Shown piece by piece: positions 43,748 to 55,040 of a DNA stretch of 64,000 nt. Origin of the DNA: Lutraria lutraria (Eukaryota > Mollusca > Bivalvia > Venerida > Mactridae). A program made the position numbers and the translations under genes. The stretch is from assembly GCA_964023205.1 (NCBI GenBank), contig OZ026845.1, forward strand, positions 5,652,001 through 5,716,000, read 5' to 3'. Below the pieces are notes generated by a model. That model saw only the letters and a list, made by a program, of their open reading frames with translations, was not told the DNA's origin and made no database searches. Numbering within the stretch: position 1 is the first letter of the stretch; the number at the start of each line of letters is the position of its first letter.

Positions 43748-44010
43748 GGTCAGATATAATATTACGGCTTCTTCTACTTCATTAAAAAAATCAAAATTGT
43801 ATTTAGAACCCCTTACTCATATACATATATTGACATTAACGCTACTTTACATTTCATCAATGTAGATGTATAAATCTAATAATTAAAGAATGATATATCA
43901 GCTCTTTCTGATATGCTTTGATCACATAAATCTAGAAATCTTCTTCTTATTTCATCTTGTGCTCTTTTTGATGTTTTTCTTAGCTGTATTAGTGTATTAT
44001 TCTTTCACAA

Positions 44011-44123
44011 GAAATGGAAGCTGATAGTTTGTGTGATTGTAATGTGCTTGGCTGCTATGGTAACAATCACTGAGAGTACAGGAGTTGATATTCGACGTGT
44101 TTCCGACAAGTATAATGGTAAAG
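44011..44123 (+). CDS. LDLa gene exon with signal-like segment (5' limit uncertain)
   Basis: The frame encodes a hydrophobic stretch then TESTGVDIRRVSDKYNGK and ends phase 1 at the donor GTATGT (44124). An acceptor-like TTCTTTCACAAG precedes 44011. If unspliced, the first in-frame ATG is in IVMCLAAM, which would give a short leader. Confidence 0.55.
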
Positions 44124-47100
44124 GTATGTATCAATTTTGTTGTTTCTATGTGCTAGGCCACATTTAGTTAGCTCTGTTTCTTGGCTTCAAACTTGCTCTA
44201 TACATTTTAGGCTTTGATCACATTCTTGTTCATATCTGTGAAAATCAAATACAATCAAACCTGTGTTAGCATCCAACTCTGGATAAAGGCACCCTGTGAA
44301 TAAAGGTCATTCTTTTAAAAACTGTTGAATATTTAGAACAAAATGACCTCTGAATAAAGGTCACCTATCTATAAAGGACATATTTTATCTTTTAAAGAAT
44401 GGTCTTTATACACAGGGTGGCCTTTATCCCAAGATGGCCACTAAAACAGGTTTCACTTGATAACAATTAACAGTGTTGTGAAAAATAATTCTGAATTTTT
44501 ACTCAGGTATTTGTGATGGTATGTACCTGTGTGACACACAAGTTCATGGTATACGATCAAGGGATGACTGTTTTCCAATCACCAGTGTATGTGATGGCGT
44601 TATGGACTGCCCAAGTGGTGTAGATGAAAGAAATTGTCCCAGTGGTAGCAGTATGTAGTTTACCTTGCACACATACCTATCTGACAACAATGATAATATA
44701 TATATATATATTTTTATGATAATACTATTATACTACTAATAATATTAAAGTCCCATAAGCTTATAAATGTATTGGTCCTAATAGTTTCTGTTTGTACTAT
44801 AACAGAAGAATCCGATGTGTTTTCCTCCCGTGCATACTTTATAGCAAGAAAAAATGTTTCCGAAACCACTATCATATTTTTCTCAATATCATTGAAATAA
44901 ATACTATTTATAGAACACCTGTGTTTTCCCGCAGTCATGCTATTCACACATAGTAAAGTGACGTCACACGCTCTACATATTTCAAGTTTACAAAAGCAAA
45001 AATCACAGTGAAATGAGTGTTTTCAGATGAAAAAGGGCTTGTTTCGTCGGTAATAATTATCTTGGGATAATATCAGCAATTAAATGTTTTTGCATATATT
45101 TTTCTACAGCAAAAAGCTAATGGGGCTTAAATATGATAATTATATGATAATTTGATACTTACAATATAATTTTGATAATGATTGTATAATAATGATAATG
45201 ATCTAATTTTAGTCCATCAACCCTAAACATGATTACACAATGTATATATTTTACTGTCCTACCCAAATGAAAAAATGGTGGAATGCAATCTTATAGTGCA
45301 GTGTTCTTTCTGTACAGTATAGAATTAGTAAAGCCTAAGACCTATTATGTACATGTATGTATAGTATACATGTAGGTCTTTTGTATAGCATTAGAAGACC
45401 AAGCCTTACCATACTTATACTGCTTTCGAGTAGGTTGATTTCATAAATAAATTTGAAAGGGCCATCCTCTCATTGTGCAAGATGGCGCCAAATCGAAAGT
45501 GTCTCGCCCTCACAGACAATCTAATTAGTTGGATAGACTATAGTGGACAGTAATATGAAGTATTTTCCATGCAAATGATCTAAATGCTGTATCAATTTTA
45601 TATGCAATTTTTATGCAATGTACTAATATGAAATGTATTAAAGGATGTTTTATTGATACAGAATTGGTGCAAAATAAAAAAAAAGTATTAAAAGAAATTT
45701 CATATGGGTAACCATTCAGAGTTTAATTGTATCGTTAACAACACTGGGAAGGATTACATAAATGTCCTAGCTATGACTCATTTGCATTTTTAGAAAAGAT
45801 TCGATCAATATAATGAATAAAGTTTTATTCTCTACTTACATATTCAATACCACATAAATAAATGTTCTCTGCCTAGAAGTAGAAGACACAAGTACGACTC
45901 AGTGCCCTATTGACCGGTATTCTTGTATGGATGGAACAAATTGTGCTAATCTCTGTGATGGTAATTGGGAATGTTTAGATGGAGAAGACGAGAGACTTTG
46001 CAGTGAGTTTATAAATAAATAAAATGTGTACATGTATTGCTTTGTTTAAAAATAACACTTGTTATGCCCTTGTATCGATAGGTCGGGGGCATATTGATTT
46101 TGGCCTGTTTGTTTGTACATTGTACTAAACTAACCTTGCTTATAAAATCAAAATGTTTCCACCTAAAATCACCTTACTAGTTGGTTCCTCATGACAACAC
46201 CTCTACAAAACCTGTGCATTTTCAGGTCAGTAGGTCAAGGTCTATGTCAAGAGGGGGGGCTGTGTTTTAGCACTTGCTCAGCATAATTTTAGTTGCAAAC
46301 TTAGTAAAATAAGTTTCCATTAGTTACCTAATCTACACTGTGGTGAGTTAAAATCACGCCCAGGCCTTGATAAATTTCCCGTGTGAGGAAACTGGCCATG
46401 CACTCAGGTGTGTTTTCTTCCACCAAAAAAGTTGCAGAAGGTGCCAAATAACCCAGGTTGCAATGTACATGCAGGTGCAACTTTCAACCCTTAAAACACT
46501 ACAGAACTGTCAACTGCCAATGTCTCATCACACTTCACTTGAATAAACAGGGGCAATGAATGGCCCTTAATATGATGTGGTGGTTGAGTGGTAACACGCT
46601 GGACTACTAAACCAAAGGTAGTGGGTTTGATTCTCGGCTCCACCTTTGGAATTTCTTAGGAATGCATTTTCAGTGTCCCCATTCTTTATGTTGAGCTAAG
46701 TACTGTGTCTAGAAAATCACAGGAAAAAGGGGTAAAGTGTGTATCCATGCTTTACACTTAGTACAATAAAGAAAATTCCTAATTTGTAAAGTAAATAGGG
46801 ATATAAATGCCTGGTTCTCCTGTATCTTCTCTCCCCTCTCTCTGGGGCAGCTCTGAAATGACCGTAGCTATTGAATGGGCCTTTAAACAACAGATAAATA
46901 AATAGAATGGCCTTTCAGATGCTATGTCTAAGTGATTTGGAGGTGTCACTTGTTGAGGTAGGGCATTTAACAGTAGACATCTATCTTTTCTATCATGACT
47001 TATTAATGTATTGCCATAATTCTAAACATTAAGACATGTTAAATGTTTAAAATTTATTATTTTGCAGGTAAATGGTGTACATGTCCTGAAGGATATTATC

Positions 47101-48414
47101 GTTGCAAAGGAGAGAATAAGTGTGTACAGTTATGGTCTGTATGTGATGGTTACCCGAATTGCAAGTATGGGGATGATGAGTGTAGTTGTAGTAAGTTCTT
47201 AATTACAGAGATGTTAAATTTATATACAGTCATACCTGTGATCAAAGGCCAACCTTGGGAAAGTCATAATATGGCCTTTATTGACTGTAATGACCTTAAT
47301 TTGGAGGTCAGATTGTTCTAAAGAATCCATGATCAACGTTTATTACCCCCCCCCCCCCCCCTTCAAAAAATTAATTGAACTTTTTCATATGCAACCAGAA
47401 ATGGTGTTACATGCGTTAGAATTAGTAAAAAAAAAGTTCATTTTGAAGTTTCTTTTGAAACTATGTTTTTGTGATTTTGGTATTCAGAGAAAAAAATAAT
47501 CTTTATGTTGAATTTCATGAGTAATATCAGTTTGGATGTTCATGATATGTTACAGAAGGGTGCCAGTGTGGTCCAGAACAGTTCAAATGTTCAGATAATA
47601 AAACATGCGTAGATGCGGAAAATGTTTGTGACACTGTCGAAGATTGTCCGCAAGGCGAGGATGAAAAGGAGTGCCGTGAGTATACATTGTTGATTTTTAA
47701 TAAGAGGCGGAGTAAATTAAGTCATGTTCTTTAACAAAATTGGTGGAGATTTTAGTTTGAGAATCAGACTGTATACTGAAAGGTTACCCTTTACTGTTCT
47801 AGAATACAAAGGAAATCTGATTAAAAATTGCATAGTTATGGTATTTATATATTTTTAATTTTCTTTTCATAATGGTGTCCAGGTAGACCTTTGTATGATT
47901 TTTTATTACTTTGTACGTTTCACTCTATGCATATGGAGATTACTTATATGCAATAATTTTGGTAAGATAATGAATGGGTATTATTTGACTATCACAATTT
48001 TCTTTTTGTAAAGCTAATTTTTTAAGGCATAAGAAAAATTGTTTGTCTCTTGTTATCCGACCGACTCAAAATTTACATTACACCAGAAGAACGGTGCATC
48101 CACTTTCTCACATTTGGACCTTTTCACACGCTTTCAAGAGCAAAAAATAGCCCAACCCACCGACCCTAGCTACTTCTAATGCACATGTTACCAGAAACAA
48201 ACAATTTTTTAGGCTTATGACAAAATTTGTCTTTTTGTTTTTAGCTTCATCATGTACCTGTGCTCCGACTCAGTTCCTTTGTCCCAATACCAATCTCTGT
48301 ATCGAGTCTCATGAGTTGTGTGATTGTGGTTACTACGGTTACCCTTACTGCTACGATTGTCCTGGAGGTGAAGATGAGTCTGGAGAACTGTGTGGTTACT
48401 TATATTATAAATAA
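44011..48414 (+). CDS. LDL-receptor class A repeat protein, five modules, probably secreted
   Basis: Six exons are visible: ~44011-44123, 44507-44644, 45877-46002, 47068-47190, 47556-47675 and 48245-48414, all joined by phase-1 introns, as is usual for LDLa modules. The first encodes KKWKLIVCVIVMCLAAMVTI, a signal-peptide-like segment; its start codon is unclear and may lie in an upstream exon. Each later exon is one LDLa module with six core cysteines and acidic calcium-binding tails such as GVDERNC, GEDERLC and GEDEKEC. Modules 3-5 add a CxC near the front. The protein ends GELCGYLYYK with no membrane segment. LDLa modules bind extracellular ligands; the partner here is unknown. It could be a lectin-like or matrix protein. 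The module call is secure; the 5' end is not. Confidence 0.85.
44251..44459. repeat. Palindromic MITE, CAGTCAAACCTGTG family
   Basis: Nearly full length. CAATCAAACCTGTGTTAGC on the left mirrors GGCCACTAAAACAGGTTTCA on the right, with repeated AATAAAGG(T/C)CA stretches. Confidence 0.75.
44507..44644 (+). CDS. LDLa module 1 exon
   Basis: Six cysteines, with CDGVMDCPSGVDERNC as the calcium-binding half. The acceptor is TTTTTACTCAG. The donor GTAGCA at 44645 is non-consensus after GT. Confidence 0.85.
45877..46002 (+). CDS. LDLa module 2 exon
   Basis: It encodes CPIDRYSCMDGTNC and CDGNWECLDGEDERLC. The acceptor is TCTCTGCCTAG and the donor GTGAGT. Phase 1 at both ends. Confidence 0.88.
46060..46310 (+). 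repeat. Fragment related to the hairpin-ended tandem-core elements
   Basis: TTATGCCCTTGTATCGATAG followed by GTCGGGGGCATATTG forms a 5' hairpin like family 3, then AGGTCAGTAGGTCAAGG. No 3' end was found. Confidence 0.4.
46570..46905 (+). repeat. tRNA-derived SINE, family C
   Basis: The A box is TGGTTGAGTGGTAACACG and the B box GTGGGTTTGATTCTCGG. The body has ACAATAAAGAAAATTCC and CTCTCTCTGGGGCAGC, and the tail GGGCCTTTAAACAACAGATA and AATAAATAG. It lies in an LDLa gene intron. Confidence 0.8.
47068..47190 (+). CDS. LDLa module 3 exon
   Basis: It encodes CTCPEGYYRCKGENKC and CDGYPNCKYGDDEC. The acceptor is TATTTTGCAG and the donor GTAAGT. Confidence 0.88.
47227..47320. repeat. Palindromic MITE fragment
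   Basis: The left end CAGTCATACCTGTGATCAAA is followed by CCTTTATTGACTG. The right half is lost near a 16-C run at 47346. Confidence 0.55.
47556..47675 (+). CDS. LDLa module 4 exon
   Basis: It encodes CQCGPEQFKCSDNKTC and CDTVEDCPQGEDEKEC, the most canonical module. The acceptor is TGTTACAG and the donor GTGAGT. Confidence 0.9.
48023..48218. repeat. MITE, TTAGGC...GTTTCTGG family
   Basis: AAGGCATAAGAAAAATTGTT and the right end TTACCAGAAACAAACAATTT...TTAGGCTTA are inverted. It ends 27 bp before LDLa exon 6. Confidence 0.65.
48245..48414 (+). CDS. LDLa module 5 exon, terminal
   Basis: It encodes CTCAPTQFLCPNTNLC, then a Tyr-rich insert (CDCGYYGYPYCYDC) and GGEDESGELC. It stops at TAA 48412-48414, which overlaps an AATAAA at 48410-48415. 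Confidence 0.88.
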
Positions 48415-48415
48415 A
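48410..48415 (+). promoter_or_regulatory. AATAAA overlapping the LDLa stop codon
   Basis: The hexamer shares TAA with the stop codon. If used, the 3' UTR would be only 10-30 nt. No alternative is obvious in the next 100 bp. Confidence 0.45.
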
Positions 48416-49377
48416 AGAATGGCAGATGTTTTGCTTCAGCTGTCATGAATGAAAAATGTTTTTTTTCCTTGAGACTATTTCTTCCATTGAACAACCACAC
48501 CTCACTAATGAAGAGCTAGACTGGCATTATTTTACTAATTACAATGTATAAGCCATTTCAAAAACCCACATATTTTTTAAACATTTGAAAGTTTTTTAGG
48601 TTTCCATAATAGAAAATTACTTACTTTCAGATTTTTCAAAAACAATGATAATCTTTTGAGTTTTTGTCAATTTGTAATATAAATAGTGTGCGGCTGTTGC
48701 CCATTTTTCAAATGAAAGGGAACCATCTCAATGAAAACCCACTGTAAAATGATGAAAAAAAAAATTAATATCAGTCAATTTGATAAAGAAAAAAAATATA
48801 CATCAGCATGCAATATCTACCGAACCAGAGACACAGATAACAGGGATAAGCAACTTCAGTTATTAGTATACCTATGGTATATATTATATAATAGCACGCA
48901 TGACAGTTACTTTTCCCAAAAATTGCTGATTTTGTAACAAGTATAACTTCTTATCTGCTGATAGCACATGCATAAAGTTTACATTTTCTGAAAGTTTATT
49001 ATTTAAACTACAGCTGCCAAGTTTTTAAAATGTCAATTTCGACTGATAGTATTATTACACCCATGTTTATACTACCTACTAATGCCATATTTCTAAAAAA
49101 TATCAATTGGTACCAATTTTTTTCAGGTCAACTACATTCTAGTAGATATAGCTAAAAAATAACTTACAAAATATAACAAATTATTATTTCCAGCCGAAGA
49201 CAAATGCTTAACCTTTCAGAAAATGTATAATTTATGTATGTAATTTATTTGGTTTTCGAGTTTTACTTGCTACAGAATTTACAAACTGATGTCATGCCAA
49301 TCCATGTTATCTATATGTCTTTGACCGAACTCATAAAAAATGTTTGAAAGCATTTTTTGTGTAGCAAAGAGAAGATA
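48416..49377. other. Non-coding stretch after the LDLa gene
   Basis: AT-rich sequence with homopolymer A and T runs. Short open frames lack ATG starts or recognisable content. I see no gene or clear repeat. Confidence 0.5.
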
Positions 49378-50281
49378 CGAGGGTCATTCAATATATAATG
49401 CGAACTACCATATAATTTCTAAATAAAAGCAAGAAAACATTGTCAGAATCTCTCAAAGTAACATCCCTTGCGTTCAATAACCGACTTCGATCTTTTCTGA
49501 AGATCTTCTATTTCTGTTGCTTAGCAACTACGTTCACACACCCAAACCTGTTCGGCCACAACAGTTTCAATGTCATTTAGGTCGGCAAATCGAATACCCC
49601 GTATATTTTATTTTAGTCTAGGGAATAGGTCGTAATCACTGGGGCTTGTGTCACGTGAGTATGATGGATGATCAAGCGTTTCTCACTTGTAATCCACAAT
49701 CAATGACGTCCCGCTCTGTGAGGTGTGAGGGGTGGCGTTGTCAGACGTCAGACCCTGAGGCACCAACCGCGCGGAAATCTAGCGCATTTTTAACTTGTTC
49801 CTTAGAATTGTATGAACTGATCCAACATTAATGTCGACTTCCTGGGCTATCTCCTCACATGTAAATTGTCTATCTGTGTTCAGTAACTCTCTCACTTTTT
49901 GTACTTGTATGTGTCCGTAGCACTAGTTTTCCGCCCAGCACACTGGTCATCTTCTACTAATATTCAGCCATTCATTTACCCATCTCCCTTTTTGAGAATA
50001 TAAAGGGCAATATTGGCCACAAGCTTTTTGTAAGACAACAAAAATTTCCAATGCATTTTTGTTGCGACGGCACTCGATTTTAATGTAACTACGTTGGTCA
50101 TGAGACGTTACCGCGTCCATGTTGTTTAGAGTGACGTCGAGGAAAAGCGTGCGCTGATGACGTCATCGACGTTAACGTCCAAAAATTTCGTGGAAAGAAC
50201 AACATTGATTCGGTGGATATACTGACAAAGACTACTTTCTGAGATAATTGATAGTTCGCATTATATACTGAATGACCCTCG
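49378..50281 (-). mobile_element. Internally deleted mariner element with TA target sites
   Basis: The terminal repeats CGAGGGTCATTCAATATATA and the inverse of TATATACTGAATGACCCTCG are about 28 bp with few mismatches, flanked by TA (49376-49377 and 50282-50283). The minus strand keeps pieces of mariner transposase (below). The family assignment is secure from both the TIRs and the protein. Confidence 0.9.
49450..49900 (-). pseudogene. Mariner transposase remnant
   Basis: The minus strand reads FTCEEIAQEVDINVGSVHTI (the second helix-turn-helix) up to LVPQGLTSDNATPHTS and HPSYSRDTSPSDYDLFPRLK, the conserved block around the third catalytic Asp of DD34D mariners. The segment between, with the first catalytic Asp, is deleted, and stops interrupt the frame. 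It is not functional. Confidence 0.85.
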
Positions 50282-50289
50282 TACCTTGG

Positions 50290-51341
50290 TAAAGTATTAT
50301 ATATAAATTGTGGATGTAATATCACCAAGTGACATCACCAGTTAGAATATGTTATAACACTCGATCATTCCAATATAAGGGATGCTGTTATTCCATTTAA
50401 TTCAACTGGTGTTACTACATGAATCTATTCAATATACATGTATATCTGCCATACATCTACATAATTATTATGATAAACTGTCAACTTTGACAATGACTTA
50501 ACAGTGCCAGATAGTTTAATTTACTACAACTAATTGCAAGAAAAGACAAGGTATATAGCATGAAAACAAAATAATTATATAGTACAGTAAGAAAAGAGTC
50601 ACGGCCAAGAATAATGGTTGCGTAAAAAGAAATAAATAAAAACATGAAAAAGGATGCCACCATTTAAACCCCATCAGAGTGACCAGTCTGGCATGTGTGG
50701 TGCAACTATGCAGGACACAAGGGCCCTCCCGCTATGCTCCCTCGTCATGTGAAGTACAACAGATGGGCATATAGATCCCCTAGAAGGGTTGGGAGGACAG
50801 CCATCTCTTGAAAGATGCAAAAGAAGAAGTCTGCTATGCTGGCTGGAATTCAGTTCAAAGCAGGAATGGTTCTGCGAAAATAACAATCTGTAGATGTAGA
50901 GTACTGCCTTTGTGGAGTACAAAATGATCAGCAATCCTCTGCTATTAATCAGTATTTTATAGATTCACAATTTTTTACCATACTGCTGATTGTCACTTGA
51001 ATAATTATGAAAAGTTCACTTAGCACTTATCTGGATTTTCTAGTCAAAGGGAAGTAACTATTGAACATGTGGGACAGTATATTATTTACTCCAGCCGTCG
51101 TATTAACTTCCTGTTTACATAGTTGATAGGCATGAAGTTTTCTGGAAATCAGGTAATTTAGTTATTCATTATTGCAGAAATAACGATTTGTCATAGCAAA
51201 ATATATCATCGAAATGGTTAATTATGTATTCATTGATATCATCATATCTTACGAATATATTTACAATTACGTAAAGAGGATTAATTGCCCCACGGTTTGT
51301 TTGCTATTTCCATAAAAACAGACTTGTCGTGCAGGATTATT
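50290..51341. other. Non-coding stretch between mariner and the next element
   Basis: A GC-richer patch (50650-50890) gives an 86-codon minus-strand frame with no recognisable domain. The rest is AT-rich. Nothing else is supported. Confidence 0.45.
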
Positions 51342-51349
51342 TTGCGAAA

Positions 51350-52464
51350 GAATGGGGGTCAAAAAGGCCCACTTCCAGAAAGGCCCAATACTGAAAATTA
51401 AGGCCCTGTATCAGAAAGGCCCATACCTAAAAGGCCCACGTAATGATTATTAAATATGATGATAAATATATATACTGTATGTATTTTTTGTCTGATATAA
51501 CTACTTTGCGTTTGGGATGACTTTGTCGTTGAAATCTTTATCCGATATCTAAATTCACGTTTTCCGGTACTGACCATGTTAACAATATAACAATGCTTTA
51601 ATTCAGGTTTCGATTTAATTTGGTAATCATCTTCAATATAATGAATAAGGTGATAATTATTCAAGATAGATAGATACCATGCAGATTTATATAGCGCCTT
51701 TTTCATACTGTTCGTACGTTCAAAGGCACTTAACATAATCATGTTGCAGCCACGAGGGCGCAGGTGCATCCTCTACCAGTGCAGATACAGCATGATCTGA
51801 CCAGAGGGACAGACTGATAGAAAGCCCCCAGAAGGGAGAGAAAGATATTAGATACAGGCATGTCCGGCACGGGATGCGCCTAGCTCTTATTTTGAATAGA
51901 CAGCCTGATTCTTTAATGTGCCCGGTGTATAGCACAGATACACAGCTTCCTGGCACCTTTAACCAGTACTTATATACAGTCAAAACGGTCAGATATAGCG
52001 GGAAATACTATGAATAGAATTTCTGAAATCTCCATGGCCTGGCTGGGATTGATCCCGGGACCTCTGGATTGACAGCTCAGCGCGTTCCCACTGAGCTATT
52101 GCTGCTTCAAGAGCTTTTGAAGTTTTGTTGCATGTATGCTTATTGTTTGGTATGATTACATATGTGATAATGAACACAATTAACACCAAATTAAATAGAT
52201 TAATATTATTATTTGACCTGAATATCACATCATCAACATACATTTAACTGCTAATTATTTACAAACACACTGGAAAAAAACTATAAATACCTTCTTTTTT
52301 ATCATAAATATATTATAATTTCAGTCTACAAATTTGATATATATTACAATTAAAATAAAAAAGTGGGCCTTTTCGTTAACAAATTTGGGTCTTTCTGGTA
52401 CCTTTATAAAGTGGGCCTTTTCGGTGTGGGCCTTTCTGGAAGTGGGCCTTTCTGACCCTTTACC
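51350..52464. mobile_element. TIR element with 8-bp target duplication, carrying a SINE
   Basis: The inverted ends are rich in AAAGGCCCACTT and CAGAAAGGCCCA blocks. TTGCGAAA flanks both sides (51342-51349 and 52465-52472), as in hAT elements. The middle holds a tRNA-derived SINE. No transposase. Confidence 0.82.
51664..52112 (-). repeat. tRNA-derived SINE inside the 51350 element
   Basis: On the minus strand TAGCTCAGTGGGAACGCGCT is the A box and GGTCCCGGGATCAATCCC the B box, with correct spacing. The body includes AGCGC-containing AAGTGCCTTTGAACG and ends in (ATCT)n. It is a different family from SINEs A-C. Confidence 0.8.
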
Positions 52465-52841
52465 TTGCGAAAAGGCGAAGGCGCTAGGCGCTGGTATACA
52501 ATTTAAGTTTGAAGAAATCATTTAAACACGGAAATGTTACACCATATACTAAATTTTGAATTCTAAAGTTGTCGCTTTTAAAAGTAATCAGGAAAACAAA
52601 CATGTGAATTTACTCATAGTATAGGCCGGCCGGTCTTTGAGATGGTACCATTTGTTAAAATGTTAATTGTTTACCTCATTTATTCATGTATCATGAAATG
52701 AGTGAATAAAAGTACCTTGACTTGACTTGTTACTAAGTAATCCAGTAACAAATTATTCACACAAAAAAATCCATAATTGTGTGACACATTTAAAGTATGA
52801 AATACCTGTTGAAGTAAAATATTAACCTGAGTGCCAGATAC

Positions 52842-53802
52842 CAGGGCTTGAAAAATTTTCAAGGTGGTACTAGTCCTGTAGGACTAGTAGCTGCAATTTC
52901 TTACTCGCCCTTTAGAAGAACCAACTCGTCCTTAAGAAAATTAAGTATTTGTATACTTTTAGAATGTAAGTTATGATTAAGACTTTAAAGGATGTATAAT
53001 ATACATATAAATATATAATTTACCCGCAATCAGTCATACATAACAGAAGATATATCATATCTTCTGTTATATATGACTGATTGCAGGAAAGTTTCGTCGG
53101 ATGCTGACATAAATGATTACAACATACATGAACGATACAGATTGTATAACTGGCATTTTAATCTTTAATCACAAAGGATCACCGTGATTCGCGTACATAT
53201 CAAGCTGTCTTTCAAGTAGCAACACTGATATTTATTGCGAATGCTTCGTCTACTTGAAATTGCTTTCTGTCGTCTGTTCATTTTCGGAAAACGGGCACTG
53301 ATTATTTATTTTATTATCAGAAAACAGGTAACATGGTACTAGTTTAACCTAAGATAATTCCGGATTTGACACTTACTCGAGTCCCTTGATACGAGACCAA
53401 CAATAATCAACGCATCCAATTAATTTGCCAAGTAAGAAATCCCATTCTAGAAATGAATAGAAAAACCGGCGAATGAGGCATTGTCGAAGTTAAACTTGTA
53501 AACTTGTAGCGGTGTTTTAAATATGCCGCAGGGCCGGGTACAGGGCAACAATCTATTTTTAGTCATTATTGTCTACAGTAGTGCAAGTGTTTCACTAACG
53601 CGGATTTAACATAAACAAAACGTGAATCTAAATTGATTCGGATCGAATTGGAAAGAGATATTTCCAGTTTAAATTAATTTTAGGGTGATTGAATGCCTGA
53701 TTTTGTGCTCGCCCCGTCGGACTAGCATTCACAAAAATCTACTCGCCCGATGCCAACTTCAACTCGCCAATGCGAGCGGGCGAGTGGAATTTTCAAGCCC
53801 TG
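52842..53802. mobile_element. TIR element with 5-bp target duplication, 961 bp
   Basis: The ends CAGGGCTTGAAAAATTTTCA and GGAATTTTCAAGCCCTG are inverted, with ACTCGCCC repeats near both. GATAC flanks both sides (52837-52841, 53803-53807). A hAT-type origin is likely from CAGGG. The interior (about 53160-53560) is homologous to that of the 4234 element. Confidence 0.82.
53026..53084. repeat. Near-perfect 59-bp hairpin
   Basis: The arms GCAATCAGTCATA and TATGACTGATTGC continue through AACAGAAGATAT/ATATCTTCTGTT to a 3-nt loop, with one mismatch. It lies within the 52842 element and could extrude as a cruciform or be transcribed as a stem-loop. Confidence 0.9.
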
Positions 53803-54228
53803 GATACGTCATCTGATTGACAGTTAACATTAACATCATTCATGAATTAACATCATTCATGACATCAGTTACATTGACTCTAAACCTAGTTAATTTCAGC
53901 ACAGCTAAAAATAGAAAATCAATACAGTTTATTTAAAATAATATCCCGATAGTTTTATTGAACCTTTTAAGAAGTTTGTTGATTGGTTGATTGTTTTACA
54001 GCCTATACAAAGAGTAGACTGAAAGTGTAAGTGTTGTATTTAAAAAGCTTTAATAAGTTAAAAAGAAGAAGAATGACAAAAAATAGCATTTGTGATATTT
54101 ATTGTACAAAAAAGACAAGGATTACTTCATAAATAATCAAACTGATCAAATATGTTATAATATCAAACACTACAGTTTACACGGTGCGAATACCACGTGA
54201 CTTTTTGCTAAGGATGGGTGCTCCAACA

Positions 54229-55040
54229 ATGGCGGATTCCGTCGATTCAGGTAAGATTTTTCATCCTTGTAGTCTTATATGTACTTTATATTAAAAAAGC
54301 TCTTCGCTAGAGCCCGGCCATTTCAAAAACTCACCCTCGGTTGTAGATTATTTAGCATAATATCCCCTAGTTAAATCGTAAAGTGTCACCGCGCATTTTT
54401 CATATACACAATGTAAGTAGCTAATGTGGGGTGAATTTTTTATATTTTAAGGAATTATCCCCTTTGGGCGGATTTACATGGTTGTTAATTTGGCGCATGA
54501 TAAAAAAACGCCTTTCTAACACGTTACAATCAAATATTGTCGGTTAATTCTCCAATTTGAGATGTTATGGTCAGGGAGATGACAATGCTAATGATGGGTG
54601 ACAAAAATATTATGCTAATGTTGGGTGAAAATGCTAAGGATGGGTGTCATAAAAATGTAAGAACTTTCATCCTTGTTAACTGGCTCCAGATATGCCTTTT
54701 TCACAAATTTTAATTTTATCGGTCGGCAATTAACCAGAAGTCATTGTCGAAGAATACGGATATCTTATTTATAACATACAGTGATCAGTGATTATTTGCA
54801 ATGTTTTCTGATTTCAGGTGTAAAGTGTGTCAAAAAGAGGTAAACTTGTCACTTCACGCTGCGAACCGACTCGAAAAAGACTTTCAGTACAAAAAAAACT
54901 GACAACGTCATCTATACAGTCACAAAACCCTATAATGGCAGAATGTCAACTGTTGGTCTGCAAGAAAACGAACATGGAAGTATGGAAGAAAATGAAGTTA
55001 TTGCTCGTCAACAAAACGAGATCAATTCGTTTAGTGACAC
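54229..55040 (+). pseudogene. Two-exon gene remnant, left arm of foldback 2
   Basis: ATG 54229 in AACAATGGCGG opens a 22-nt exon (MADSVDS) with donor GTAAGA. The next acceptor, GATTTCAG, opens 54818. The spliced frame stops after nine codons. Another frame reads CKVCQKEVNLSLHAANR, with CxxC and His as in a zinc finger, then is broken at an A run near 54892. Further on, LQENEHGSMEENEVIARQ is open until TAA. This looks like a small decayed gene. Confidence 0.4.

Larger units (their letters stand above)
40852..43985 (+). other. POLG 3' UTR and intergenic stretch before the LDLa gene
   Basis: There is no coding region I can support. It holds AT-rich sequence, two or three MITE pieces, a (TTTTG)n stretch near 41030 and a C run at 41130. 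Potential AATAAA signals lie near 41705 and 42190. A POLG transcript end cannot be fixed. Confidence 0.6.

Noticed and set aside
50674..50934. 86-codon minus-strand frame in a GC-richer patch
   Set aside because: No domain, no nearby splice signals that help, and flanked by mobile elements.
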